The position numbers and the translations under genes were made by a program. The notes under the pieces are model-generated. The model was not told the origin of the DNA, did not search any database, and was given only the letters and a program-made list of their open reading frames with translations. Positions 17,383 through 30,441 of a stretch of DNA of 64,000 nucleotides are shown here, piece by piece; position 1 is the first letter of the stretch; every line of letters begins with the position of its first letter. The stretch is from Acidovorax delafieldii (GTDB lineage Bacteria > Pseudomonadota > Gammaproteobacteria > Burkholderiales > Burkholderiaceae_C): the NCBI RefSeq assembly GCF_007993815.1, contig NZ_VJWE01000016.1, positions 124,001 to 188,000 of the forward strand, given 5' to 3'.

Positions 17383-18363
17383 ATGAACAGCCAACTTTCT
17401 TCTTTCACCCGCCGCCTAGCCCTCTCGGCCGTGGGCGCCGCCGCCTTCGCATTGGCCGCCCCTGCCATGGCGCAGGCCAACAAGACGGTGGTGGGCGTGG
17501 CCATCCCCTCGGCCACGCACGGCTTCACCGGCGGCATCGTGTACTGGGCCAACCAGGCCAAGAAGGATCTGGAAAAGGCCCACCCCGGCCTGCAGGTCAT
17601 CGTCAAGACGGCAGGCGGTGCGCCCGAGCAGGCCAACCAGCTGCAGGACTTGGTGACGGTGAACAAGATCAACGCGCTCGTCATCTTCCCGTTTGAATCG
17701 GCCGCACTGACCAAGCCCGTGGCCCAGGTCAAGGCCAAGGGCGTGTACGTGACGGTGGTGGACCGGGGCCTGACCGACACCAGCGCGCAGGACGCATATG
17801 TGGCGGGTGACAACACGGCGTTTGGCAAGATTCCGGCCGAGTACATCGCCAAGGCGCTGGGCGGCAAGGGCAACGTGGTGGCCATGCGCGGCATTGCGAC
17901 CACGCTGGACAACGAGCGCATGGACGCGTTCAACAGCGTGCTGAAGAACCACCCCGGCATCAAGCTGCTGGACGCCAAGTACGCCAACTGGAACCGCGAT
18001 GACGCCTTCAAAGTCATGCAGGACTACCTCACGCGCTTCCCGCAGATCGACGCCGTGTGGGCCGCCGACGACGACATGGCCGTGGGCGTGCTCAAGGCCA
18101 TCGAGCAGGCCAAGCGCAAGGACATCAAGCTGGTGTTTGGCGGCGCAGGTGCCAAGGGCATGATCAAGACGCTGATGGACGGCAGCAACCCTCTCATCCA
18201 GGCCAACGTGTCGTACAGCCCCAAGTTCATCTACGACTCGATCAAGCTCACGGCCGAGGCGCGGATCAAGGGCGAGAAGCTGCCCGCCAATACCATCATT
18301 CCGTCGGTGCTGATCACCAAGGAAACGGCGAAGGACTTTTACTTTCCTGATTCGCCGTTTTGA
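17383..18363 (+). CDS. Periplasmic sugar-binding protein (RbsB-like)
   Basis: The 326-residue protein has a signal peptide (about 1-31, ending APAMAQA) and a periplasmic binding protein type 1 domain of the ribose/galactose group. Supporting segments are [52 protein letters not shown] and [12 protein letters not shown]. The 100-base gap after the permease gene, with a fresh CAGGAGACAAC ribosome site, is usual for such genes, which are made in excess. Sugar specificity cannot be read; the TIM-barrel and Gfo/Idh enzymes downstream suggest a polyol or a keto- or deoxy-sugar. Confidence 0.93.
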   Translation: MNSQLSSFTRRLALSAVGAAAFALAAPAMAQANKTVVGVAIPSATHGFTGGIVYWANQAKKDLEKAHPGLQVIVKTAGGAPEQANQLQDLVTVNKINALVIFPFESAALTKPVAQVKAKGVYVTVVDRGLTDTSAQDAYVAGDNTAFGKIPAEYIAKALGGKGNVVAMRGIATTLDNERMDAFNSVLKNHPGIKLLDAKYANWNRDDAFKVMQDYLTRFPQIDAVWAADDDMAVGVLKAIEQAKRKDIKLVFGGAGAKGMIKTLMDGSNPLIQANVSYSPKFIYDSIKLTAEARIKGEKLPANTIIPSVLITKETAKDFYFPDSPF

Positions 18364-18450
18364 TGGCGTCAATGTGAGTCAAGTTGCCTGATCAGGAACA
18401 TCCCTCAGATGAGGACATCAGCCCGTGCACCCGCAGCGGCGCTGGGGGTT

Positions 18451-18564
18451 GACTCCCTCTCCCCTCGCGGGAGAGGGTGGGGGAGAGGGGGGGCTGCACC
18501 CGCGCCGCGCCCGTTTCGCCCCCCCTCTCTCCCCGGCCCTCTCCCACCAGGGGAGAGGGAGTGA
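18451..18564. repeat. REP-like long inverted repeat
   Basis: Left arm GACTCCCTCTCCCCTCGCGG.. (18451-18492) is roughly complementary to the right arm ..CACCAGGGGAGAGGGAGTGAG (18519-18564), forming a long GC-rich stem around a 26-base core. It lies in the 331-base gap between the binding-protein gene and the isomerase gene and may stabilise the upstream mRNA. Confidence 0.7.
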
Positions 18565-18585
18565 GGGGCGATCTGAGATGTGTGA

Positions 18586-18655
18586 AAAATCAAGCCAAAT
18601 TGGCCTCTGCCGCCTATCCATTAAGCGCTAGCAGCTATCAAAAATATAGCTGTAG
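18586..18655 (-). repeat. Dispersed two-hairpin repeat, copy 3
   Basis: On the minus strand it reads CTATATTTTTGATAGCTGCT, AGCGCTTAATGG, then GAGGCCAATTTGGCTTGATT. It directly follows the REP-like element. Confidence 0.75.
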
Positions 18656-18694
18656 CCGCTGTGAACCTGCGACCCCACGCCCCTCGGAGCCACC

Positions 18695-19705
<1,011 letters not shown>

Positions 19706-19762
19706 CCGCACTCCGTCCACAAAACCGAAAACAACAACACACCGCGAGCAAAGGCGTTTCGT

Positions 19763-20926
19763 ATGTCCAGTCCCCAAAAGCTCCGCTACGCCATGGTGGG
19801 CGGCGGCCACGGCGCCTTCATCGGCGCGGTGCACCGCAAGGCGATGGCGCTCGACGGCCAGTTCGAGCTGGTGGCGGGCGCGCTGTCATCCTCGCCCGAG
19901 CGGGCGCGCGCATCCGGCGCCGAACTGGGTCTGGCGGACGACCGCAACCACGGCAGCTGGCAGGACCTGCTGGCCGACGAACTGCGCCGCCCGGCGCATG
20001 AGCGCATCGACCTGGTGAGCATCGTCACCCCCAACCATGTGCACCACCCGGTGGCGTTGGCGTTTGTGCAGGCGGGCTTCCATGTGGTGTGCGACAAGCC
20101 GCTGGTGCACACCCGCGCGCAGGCCGACGAGCTGGTGGCCGCCGTGAAGAAAGCCGGCACCGTGTTCGGCGTGACCTACAACTACACCGGCTATCCCATG
20201 GTGCGCGAGGCGCGCCACCTGGTGCACAGCGGCGTGCTGGGCCAGCTCCGCAAGATCACTGTCGAATACAACCAGGGCTGGTTGGCCACCGCCGTGGAAG
20301 AGGGCGGCGCCAACAAGCAGGCCGACTGGCGGCTGGACCCGGCGCGCAGCGGCAGCGCAGGCACGCTGGGCGACATCGGATCACACGCCGAAAACCTGGC
20401 CGCCACCGTCACCGGACAGCACCCCGCCTGGGTGTGCGCCGACCTCACCACCTTTGGCGCCGGGCGCAGGCTGGACGACGACGCCCAGCTGCTGCTGCGC
20501 TACGACAGCGGCGCGCGCGGCTTCATCGTGGCATCGCAAGTGGCAGCCGGGCTGGAGAACGACCTGCGCCTGCAGGTGTCCGGCACGCTGGGCACCATCA
20601 CCTGGCGGCAAGAAGAACCCAACCAGCTCATCCACTCCCCGGTGGACGGCCCGCGCCGCATCCTCACGCGCGGCTCACCGTGGCTCAGCCCGGCGGCGCT
20701 GCAGGCCGGGCGCATCCCGGCGGGCCACCCTGAGGCTTTCATCGAAGCCTTTGCCAACGTCTACCTGGGCGTAGCCGCCGACATCCGCGCGCGGCAGACA
20801 GGCACGGCGGCCGACCCGCTGCACGCCGACTACCCGCGCGTGGAAGACGGGGCGCGTGGCGTGCACTTTATCGAGCGGGTGTTGGCCTCTGCTGCCGGTG
20901 AGCAGAAGTGGACGGCGGTGGGGTGA
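19763..20926 (+). CDS. Gfo/Idh/MocA-family NAD(P)-dependent oxidoreductase
   Basis: The 387-residue protein has an N-terminal Rossmann fold ([20 protein letters not shown] at about residues 9-28) and the characteristic [30 protein letters not shown] region with the catalytic Lys of CDKP. A C-terminal domain contains [12 protein letters not shown]. These enzymes oxidise sugars, polyols and inositols or reduce their keto forms. Together with the isomerase and ABC transporter it forms a pathway for an unidentified sugar or polyol. Confidence 0.92.
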   Translation: MSSPQKLRYAMVGGGHGAFIGAVHRKAMALDGQFELVAGALSSSPERARASGAELGLADDRNHGSWQDLLADELRRPAHERIDLVSIVTPNHVHHPVALAFVQAGFHVVCDKPLVHTRAQADELVAAVKKAGTVFGVTYNYTGYPMVREARHLVHSGVLGQLRKITVEYNQGWLATAVEEGGANKQADWRLDPARSGSAGTLGDIGSHAENLAATVTGQHPAWVCADLTTFGAGRRLDDDAQLLLRYDSGARGFIVASQVAAGLENDLRLQVSGTLGTITWRQEEPNQLIHSPVDGPRRILTRGSPWLSPAALQAGRIPAGHPEAFIEAFANVYLGVAADIRARQTGTAADPLHADYPRVEDGARGVHFIERVLASAAGEQKWTAVG

Positions 20927-20967
20927 CCTGGCTCCAGGTCGGCTGAGAACCTGAACAGGCTCTGAAA

Positions 20968-21324
20968 TCAGGGGTAGCCGTCCGCCAGCTGAAACCGCTG
21001 GTCAAAATTCATCTTGCCCAGCACGCGCAGCGCCGCGTTGCGGGTGGCGTTGTCCACCTTGCTGATGTCCAGGCTGTAGCGCTTGGCGGTGGATACCACA
21101 TCCACACATTTGTGGCCCCATTGCACCGCGACCAGCAGCGCGGGGCGCTGGCCTGCCTCGGCACCTACCGACACGCCGCGTTGCTCGGGCCGCAGCATGA
21201 ATTCGAGGTGGGGGGTGCGCACCAGGGTGAGGCGGTCTGCCCCTCGGGGGCCCAGGGCGAACGAGATAACCCAGTCGTCTTCGTCTTCCACCGTCACAAA
21301 CGGAACATGCTGGGGTGCGGCCAT
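20968..21324 (-). CDS. Conserved-looking hypothetical protein
   Basis: I do not recognise this 118-residue soluble protein. It is beta-rich in its first half (VPFVTVEDEDDWVISFALG, about residues 6-24) and has VAVQWGHKCVDVVSTAKRYS in the second; no signal peptide or membrane segment is present. The ATG at 21324 is chosen over the extension to 21414 because the extra residues are low-complexity Pro/Thr. It stands alone between two convergent units. Confidence 0.55.
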   Translation of the reverse strand: MAAPQHVPFVTVEDEDDWVISFALGPRGADRLTLVRTPHLEFMLRPEQRGVSVGAEAGQRPALLVAVQWGHKCVDVVSTAKRYSLDISKVDNATRNAALRVLGKMNFDQRFQLADGYP

Positions 21325-21564
21325 GGTGCTGGGCGTTGGGGTTGTAGGGCGGGGCGGGTGGTCCGCCGTAGTGCACTGCCCGGGGTATGGGCGGGCGCCA
21401 GTATGCCGCTGCAAGCGCCGTGCCTGCTGCGGGAGAACCCGAGGTTGGGCTTTTCCAACGCGGTGCGTGGGATGTCAGCCTGGTGCAAGGCAGGCGCAGC
21501 GTGTGTTGGGTTGTGCGATGCAGTGTGGTCGGGCGAGGGGGCTGCACGCCGGGTTTGGGGCCAG

Positions 21565-21631
21565 GGTTTTGAAAAAAATCGGCCTGTGCGCTAGGTCGGT
21601 ATGTCTTTGTAGCTATTGTTTTGATAGTCTT
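21565..21631 (-). repeat. Dispersed two-hairpin repeat, copy 4
   Basis: On the minus strand it reads CTATCAAAACAATAGCTAC, then CTAGCGCACAGGCCGATTTT, then TTCAAAA. It overlaps the 3-prime end of the MocR-type gene and supplies its stop codon (21613-21615). Confidence 0.75.
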
Positions 21632-23097
21632 TTTGGCCGCGCCGGCCTCTCTGTCACGGCGGTCGCCAAGCCCGTGGCCAGTTGGCCCACGGTGCGCAGT
21701 GCCGGTTCCAGCCGCCCCTGCGCTGGATGCCCGTAGTTGATGCGTACGCAGTGCGCAAACCGCTGGTCGGCCGAGAAGATCTGCCCGGGCGCGAGGCTAA
21801 TGCCCTGCTGCAGTGCCAGTCGGTGCAGTTCCAGCGCGTTCACTTCAGGCGGCAGCTCCACCCACAAGAAGTACCCACCCTCAGGCCGCGATACGCGGGT
21901 GCCGTGTGGGAAGTGCTGCGCTACGGCCGCCAGGGCCAGCGCCTGCTGCTCGGCCAGGCTGCGGCGCAGCTGGCGCAGGTGCCGGTCGTAGCCGCCCTGG
22001 GCCAGGTATTCAGACAGCGCCTGCTGTGACGGCGTGGCAGCCGATAGCGTGGTCATCAGCTTGAGCCGCTGCACCGCCTTGGCCTGGCGGCCCGCCGCCA
22101 CCCAGCCCACGCGGTAGCCGGGCGCAAGGCTTTTGCTGAACGAGCTGCAGTGCATCACCAGCCCCTCGGTATCAAACGCCTTGGCTGGGGGCGGGCGCTG
22201 GGGGCCAAAGTGCAGCTCGCCATACACGTCGTCCTCGATCAGCGGCACGCCGTGGCGCGCCAGCAGGGCGACCAGCTCGCGCTTCTTGTCCTCGGGCATC
22301 AGGCTGCCCAGCGGGTTCTGAAAACTGGGCATGAGCCAGCAGGCCTTGATGGGCTGGTGGGGTGTTTGCCGCTCCAGTGCTTGCGCCAACGCCGCCAGGT
22401 CGATGCCATCGCGCGGGTGGGTGGCGATTTCCAGCGCCTGCAGGTTCAGCCGCTCCAGGGCCTGCAACGCGGCGTAAAAGGTGGGCGATTCGACCACCAC
22501 CACGTCGCCGGGCTGGGTGACGGCCTCCAGGCAGAGGTTGAGCGCCTCCATGGCGCCGTTGGTGATGATGATTTCTTCCATATCCACCGCCATGCCGTGC
22601 ACGCCGTAGCGCAGGGCAATCTGCTGGCGCAGGCGTTCGTCGCCGGGCGGCAGGCTTTGCACGATGGTCCACGGGTCGAGCTTGCGCATGCCGCTGCCCA
22701 GGCAGCGCGCCAGGCGCTCCAGCGGAAACAGCTCCAGCCCTGGAAAGGCCGAGCCCAGCGGCACCAGGTCGCGGTCGCGCGCCAGGCCCAGCACCTCGAA
22801 CACCAGGTCGCTGATGGCCACGCCGGTGGAGGTGGCGGCGGGCTGCGAGGGCTGGGGCTCCGCGGGTCGAACCTCGGCCGTACCTGGTAGCCGGGCGCTG
22901 ACGTAGTAGCCCGAGCGCGGGCGCGCATGGATCAGGCCCTGGGCCTCCAGCAGGTAATACGCCTCGAACACGGTGGACGGGCTGATGCCCCGTGTGCGGC
23001 TGGCCTCGCGCACCGAGGGCACGCGGTCGCCCGGGCGCAGGGCGCCGCTGTGGATGAGCTGGGCGATGGCGTCAGCGTGGCGTTCGTAGCGTTTCAT
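21613..23097 (-). CDS. MocR-type regulator: GntR helix-turn-helix fused to aminotransferase domain
   Basis: The 494-residue protein has a GntR winged helix (about 1-70, with DAIAQLIHSGALRPGDRVPS and ISPSTVFEAYYLLEAQGLI) fused to a fold-type I PLP domain. The PLP-binding Lys322 lies in SSFSKSLAPGYRVGW. MocR proteins regulate vitamin B6, GABA or amino-acid genes using PLP as cofactor. The ATG at 23097 removes an implausible 47-residue extension. Its final residues (KRLSKQ) and stop come from a dispersed repeat, so the original C terminus may have been replaced. It is divergent from the cytochrome genes. Confidence 0.9.
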   Translation of the reverse strand: MKRYERHADAIAQLIHSGALRPGDRVPSVREASRTRGISPSTVFEAYYLLEAQGLIHARPRSGYYVSARLPGTAEVRPAEPQPSQPAATSTGVAISDLVFEVLGLARDRDLVPLGSAFPGLELFPLERLARCLGSGMRKLDPWTIVQSLPPGDERLRQQIALRYGVHGMAVDMEEIIITNGAMEALNLCLEAVTQPGDVVVVESPTFYAALQALERLNLQALEIATHPRDGIDLAALAQALERQTPHQPIKACWLMPSFQNPLGSLMPEDKKRELVALLARHGVPLIEDDVYGELHFGPQRPPPAKAFDTEGLVMHCSSFSKSLAPGYRVGWVAAGRQAKAVQRLKLMTTLSAATPSQQALSEYLAQGGYDRHLRQLRRSLAEQQALALAAVAQHFPHGTRVSRPEGGYFLWVELPPEVNALELHRLALQQGISLAPGQIFSADQRFAHCVRINYGHPAQGRLEPALRTVGQLATGLATAVTERPARPKRLSKQ

Positions 23098-23267
23098 GGG
23101 CAGGGCTGGCTTGATGCAAGGCAAACTGATCTGTATTTTTAACCTGAAACTGAATCTGTACTGTTTTTGGGGGCGGGCGTAGAGTGGCGGACTGTGTGGG
23201 CGCACGCCTTGCGTGTTTGGCCGCTGTGGGCCACCCAACCGTTTCTTTCCCGGACAAAAAGATCCCC

Positions 23268-24080
23268 ATGACCGATTGCCTGCGCAGCTTGCTGCGCCCC
23301 GTTTTCAGCCTGCCTGCGGCCACTGCCCTGTTGGCGCTGGCCTTGAGCGCTGGCGCTGTGGCCCAGACGGTGCCTGCCAGCGCCACCCCTGCAACCTCGG
23401 TGGCCACTGCATCCACTGCGGCCACAGTGCCCGTGTCTTCCATGTCTTCGCGCGTGCTGGCCTGCACCGCCTGCCATGGCAAGGAAGGCCGTGCCACGCC
23501 CGACGGCTACTTTCCGCGCATTGCGGGCAAGCCGGCGGGCTATCTGGCCAACCAGCTGCTCAACTTTCGGGACGGGCGCCGCAGCTACCCGCAGATGGGC
23601 TACCTCATCGAGCACCTGACGGACGATTACCTGCGCGAGATGGCCGAGCACTTTGCCGCGCTCGACTTGCCGTACCCACCGCCGCCTGCACCACAAGCGC
23701 CTGCCGCCGCGCTGGAGCAGGGCCGCCAGCTGGTGCAGCAGGGCGACGCAGCGCGCCGCATTCCCGCCTGTGTGGCCTGCCACGGTGCGGCCATGACGGG
23801 CGTGGCACCGTCCATCCCCGGCCTGCTGGGCCTGCCGCGTGACTACCTTAACAGCCAGCTGGGCGCCTGGAAGACCGGCCAGCGCCGCGCGCACGTGCCC
23901 GACTGCATGGCCGATATTGCCCGCCAGCTCACGCCCGATGACGTGAGCGCAGTCTCGGCCTGGCTGGCAGCCCAGCCCGTGGCGGCGGGTGGCAAGCCAG
24001 CCCGCACGCTGCCCGCCGCCATGCCGGCCCGATGCGGCGGTGTGGCTGAGGTTCCCGTCGCTGCTGCAGCGGCACGCTGA
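23268..24080 (+). CDS. Periplasmic diheme cytochrome c (c4-like)
   Basis: The 270-residue protein has a signal peptide (about 1-34) and two heme-attachment motifs, CTACH at Cys66-His70 and CVACH at Cys168-His172. Each starts a cytochrome-c-like domain with FPRIAGKPAGYLANQLLNFR and SIPGLLGLPRDYLNSQLGAW, the pattern of cytochrome c4/c553-type electron carriers. A low-complexity Ala/Thr/Pro linker precedes the first domain. It lies 14 bases before the triheme cytochrome gene and is probably its electron acceptor. Confidence 0.9.
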   Translation: MTDCLRSLLRPVFSLPAATALLALALSAGAVAQTVPASATPATSVATASTAATVPVSSMSSRVLACTACHGKEGRATPDGYFPRIAGKPAGYLANQLLNFRDGRRSYPQMGYLIEHLTDDYLREMAEHFAALDLPYPPPPAPQAPAAALEQGRQLVQQGDAARRIPACVACHGAAMTGVAPSIPGLLGLPRDYLNSQLGAWKTGQRRAHVPDCMADIARQLTPDDVSAVSAWLAAQPVAAGGKPARTLPAAMPARCGGVAEVPVAAAAAR

Positions 24081-24094
24081 GAAGGGATGCACCG

Positions 24095-25375
24095 ATGAAA
24101 CGCATCCTCTGGACCCTCTCTTCCGTGCTGGCGGCGCTCGGCATTGCCGCCGCCGTGCTGATCACCCTGAACCTGCGTGGCGAAGAGCCGCTGCCCACCG
24201 CCGAGACGCTGCAATCCACGCCCGTGCTGGTGCAGCGCGGCGAATACCTGGCCCGCGTCGGCAACTGCATGGCCTGCCACACCACCCAGGGTGGCGCGCC
24301 GTTTGCGGGTGGTCGCGGCATCGAGACGCCCTTTGGCGTGGTGCACAGCTCCAACCTCACGCCCGACAGGGTGCAAGGCATTGGCAGCTGGACCTCGGCC
24401 GAGTTCTGGCGCGCCATGCACCATGGCCGCAGCAAGGACGGGCGGCTGCTGTACCCGGCCTTCCCGTACCCCAACTACACGCAGGTGACGCGCGAGGATT
24501 CGGACGCCATCTTTGCCTATCTGCAAAGCGTGCCCGCTGCGCCCGACGCCAACCGCGCCCATGCGCTGCGTTTTCCGTACAACACGCAGGCGGCATTGGC
24601 CGTGTGGCGTGCGCTGTTCTTCGCACCCGGAGCGCCCAGCGCCGAACCCACCCAGACGGCGGAATACAACCGGGGCGCCTATCTGGTCAACGGCCTGGGC
24701 CACTGCACCGCCTGCCACACGCCCCGCAATGCACTGGGCGCCACGTCGGACGCCAAGGCCTTCACCGGCGGGTTGATCCCGGTGCAGAACTGGTATGCCC
24801 CCGCACTCAATGCGGCGCACGAGGCGGGCGTGAAGGAGTGGCGCACCGACGACGTGGTGGCACTGCTCAAGACCGGCGTGGCCCCGCAGGGCTCGGTGCT
24901 GGGCCCCATGGCCGAGGTGGTGTTTCGCAGCACGCAGTACCTGAGCGACGCCGATGCGCGCGCCATGGCCGTGTACCTGCAGGGCCTGCCGCAGCAGGAC
25001 CGCAAGGCGCCTGCCACCGTGGCCACCCCCCCGGCCAGCGCGATGGCGCGGGGCGGCAAGGTGTACGAGCAGCAGTGCGCGCAGTGCCACGGCGACCGGG
25101 GGCAGGGCGAACCCGGCGCGTTTCCGGCACTGGCGGGCAATCGTGCCATCACGCTGGCCGACCCCACCAACCTGGTGCGCGTGGTGCTGCAGGGTGGCTA
25201 CCTGCCCGCCACCGCAGGCAACCCGCGTCCGCACGGCATGCCGCCGTTTCAGCAGACCTTGTCGGACGAGGAGGTGGCGGCGGTGACCACGTTTGTGCGC
25301 AACAGCTGGGGCAACCAGGCGCCAGGTGTGGGTACCATCGAGGTCTATCGCGCGCGCGAGCGCCGCGGCATGTAG
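24095..25375 (+). CDS. Triheme cytochrome c, alcohol/gluconate-dehydrogenase-subunit-like
   Basis: The 426-residue protein has an uncleaved or cleaved N-terminal helix (about 5-27) and three CxxCH motifs: CMACH (58-62), CTACH (204-208) and CAQCH (328-332). Domain sequences such as GRGIETPFGVVHSSNLTPD and FWRAMHHGRSKDGRLLYPAF are those of the cytochrome subunit of membrane-bound alcohol, aldehyde or gluconate dehydrogenases. No dehydrogenase gene is nearby, so its donor must be encoded elsewhere. A thioredoxin-family gene follows. Confidence 0.9.
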   Translation: MKRILWTLSSVLAALGIAAAVLITLNLRGEEPLPTAETLQSTPVLVQRGEYLARVGNCMACHTTQGGAPFAGGRGIETPFGVVHSSNLTPDRVQGIGSWTSAEFWRAMHHGRSKDGRLLYPAFPYPNYTQVTREDSDAIFAYLQSVPAAPDANRAHALRFPYNTQAALAVWRALFFAPGAPSAEPTQTAEYNRGAYLVNGLGHCTACHTPRNALGATSDAKAFTGGLIPVQNWYAPALNAAHEAGVKEWRTDDVVALLKTGVAPQGSVLGPMAEVVFRSTQYLSDADARAMAVYLQGLPQQDRKAPATVATPPASAMARGGKVYEQQCAQCHGDRGQGEPGAFPALAGNRAITLADPTNLVRVVLQGGYLPATAGNPRPHGMPPFQQTLSDEEVAAVTTFVRNSWGNQAPGVGTIEVYRARERRGM

Positions 25376-25434
25376 CGCCAGGCCCGGGGCCCGCGACCGC
25401 CGCCCCGCAGCGCGGCCCTCCAGGAGCCCTTTTG

Positions 25435-25836
25435 ATGTCCAGTCCCGCCGCAGTGCCCGAACCCACCCCCACGAGCCCTGGTGCCGCCACGCCTGGCGGC
25501 TGGTGGGCCGTGTGCCTGTGTGCAGCGTGGTGCGGCACCTGCGGTATTTATCGCCCCTTGTTCGACGAATTGACCCGTGTACACCCGGACGTGCGGTTTG
25601 AATGGGTGGACATCGAAGACGAATCCGATCTGGTCGGGGACCTGGATGTGGAAACCTTTCCCACCCTGCTGATTGCCGACGGCGAGCGGGCCCTGTTCCT
25701 GGGCCCGTTGTTGCCGCAGGCGCCAGTGCTCACGCGGTTGTTGACCAGCTTGCAGGCGGCAGCGCCCGGCAGTGCCGGGGCGGGGGGCGAGGCCCAGAGC
25801 GTTTTCGAGCGGGTGCGCGCAGCACGCCGCGCCTAG
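25435..25836 (+). CDS. Thioredoxin-family protein
   Basis: The 133-residue protein has a thioredoxin fold with active site WCGTC (Cys33-Cys36), FEWVDIEDESDLVGDLDVET and the cis-proline FPTLLI. No signal peptide is seen, so it is probably cytoplasmic. The WCGTC site differs from the WCGPC of classical thioredoxin. The ATG at 25435 follows CAGGAGCCCTTTTG. Position after two cytochromes could mean a role in heme-thiol handling, but that is weak inference. Confidence 0.83.
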   Translation: MSSPAAVPEPTPTSPGAATPGGWWAVCLCAAWCGTCGIYRPLFDELTRVHPDVRFEWVDIEDESDLVGDLDVETFPTLLIADGERALFLGPLLPQAPVLTRLLTSLQAAAPGSAGAGGEAQSVFERVRAARRA

Positions 25837-25895
25837 CGGGCGGTCTTGCGGGCTGGCAGCGGTGGCTACCGCACCATCGTCCACATCTTGAACGC

Positions 25896-25957
25896 TCTTT
25901 TTTTGATAGCTGGCAGCGCATGATCCGCTAGCGCTACAGCCACTTTTTGCTCTAAAT
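25896..25957 (+). repeat. Dispersed two-hairpin repeat, copy 5
   Basis: It reads TTTTTTGATAGCTGG, CAGCGCATGATCCGCTAGCG, then CACTTTTTGCTCTAAA. It ends 2 bases before the GTG start of the SNF2 gene and thus forms its whole leader. Confidence 0.75.
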
Positions 25958-25959
25958 CT

Positions 25960-29371
<3,412 letters not shown>

Positions 29372-29388
<17 letters not shown>

Positions 29389-29418
29389 CTGCTGGTGCAG
29401 GTTGGAGAAGCGCGTGGT
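29372..29418 (+). repeat. Possible degenerate copy of the dispersed repeat
   Basis: GCTATCACTGTCATAGCTGCTGG.. overlaps the last codons (PLSLS) and stop of the SNF2 gene. Only the first hairpin is convincing. Confidence 0.3.
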
Positions 29419-29513
29419 GCCATTGAGGCAGGGCACCGCCCGGAGGGCCGCATGGACACTGGCTTGGGCGTCCTGCCTGAGCGTGTTGACAACAGTTTTC
29501 CCTGTCTGCGCCT

Positions 29514-29542
29514 TTGCAAATCAACACTTTGCACGCTACAAT
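29514..29542 (+). promoter_or_regulatory. Sigma-70 promoter of the rimP-nusA-infB operon
   Basis: TTGCAA (29514-29519) and TACAAT (29537-29542) are separated by exactly 17 bases. Transcription would start near 29549, more than 200 bases upstream of rimP. Confidence 0.7.
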
Positions 29543-29557
29543 ACGGATCTCACGACC

Positions 29558-29588
29558 AAACGGGCGGGTACCAACCGCCCGTTTTTTT
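29558..29588 (+). terminator. Leader terminator just after the operon promoter (possible attenuator)
   Basis: AAACGGGCGG (29558-29567) and CCGCCCGTTT (29575-29584) form a 10-bp stem with a 7-base loop followed by more T. It starts only about 10 bases after the predicted start site. The rest of the 376-base gap (29389-29764) holds no gene; a T-rich stretch near 29645 follows. Confidence 0.75.
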
Positions 29589-29764
29589 TGGTCGAACGCT
29601 TTTGGAGCTCGAAGCTGTCGGGGAAGAGTCTCCGGGGGTTATCGGGTTTTTTGTTTTGGATTTGCGCAAATGAGGGGGCACAAACAGTGCTCCCGGTGGG
29701 CAGGCTGGTGGCCTGGTCCTGATTGGCGCAAGTTGTGTGGTTTATCCGGGATTGAACTGAGCAC

Positions 29765-30361
29765 GTGGCATTGCAGCAAGTCGTTGAACAAATTGTGACG
29801 GGACTGGGATATGACCTGGTGGAGATCGAGCGCTCTGCCGGCGGCCTGTTGCGCGTCACCATCGACTTGCCTTGGGTGCAGCCGGCCGCTGACGCACCCC
29901 AGCCCGTGATCGAGCAGTTCGTGACGGTCGAGGACTGCGAGAAGGTCACCCGCCAGCTGCAGTTTGCGCTGGAGGTCGATGGCGTCGAGTACAAGCGCCT
30001 CGAAGTGTCATCCCCTGGTATCGACCGGCCCTTGCGCCACGAGCAAGACTTCGTGCGCTTTGAAGGCTCTGTCATCGACATCACCCTGAAGGCGCCCATC
30101 GGCGCCGCAGCAGCGGGAGGCCAGGTCAACGCCACCCGCAAGAAATTTCGCGGCACGCTGGAGCGGGCCGAGGCCGGAGGCTGGCAGATCGTCTGGAGCG
30201 ACGAGCCGCCGGTCAAGCCAGGACAAAGAGTCAGCAAGAAACGCGTGCCCGCCCCGTTGCAGGCGATGGGCTTCACCTTGGACGAATGCCGGGATGTGCG
30301 CCTTGCGCCCATCGTGGACTTCAAGGGGCGCGCAGGCAAGGCCGGGGCTGCACCTGCCTGA
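29765..30361 (+). CDS. rimP: Ribosome maturation factor RimP
   Basis: The 198-residue protein matches RimP, which helps assemble the 30S subunit. Visible are LGYDLVEIERSAGGLLRVTI, the conserved YKRLEVSSPGIDRPLRHEQD and the C-terminal CRDVRLAPIVDFKGR. It is longer than the usual 150-170 residues because of two Ala/Pro/Gly-rich insertions (about residues 38-50 and 109-120). It starts with GTG and no strong ribosome site. Its position before nusA and infB is the standard bacterial order. Confidence 0.95.
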   Translation: MALQQVVEQIVTGLGYDLVEIERSAGGLLRVTIDLPWVQPAADAPQPVIEQFVTVEDCEKVTRQLQFALEVDGVEYKRLEVSSPGIDRPLRHEQDFVRFEGSVIDITLKAPIGAAAAGGQVNATRKKFRGTLERAEAGGWQIVWSDEPPVKPGQRVSKKRVPAPLQAMGFTLDECRDVRLAPIVDFKGRAGKAGAAPA

Positions 30362-30441
30362 TTTGCTGCTGAAAATTGTGGGGTGGGTGGCTGCAGTGCG
30401 TTGCCTTGCCCTCGGGTGATTGAAAACAGGAGAGTCGTCGC

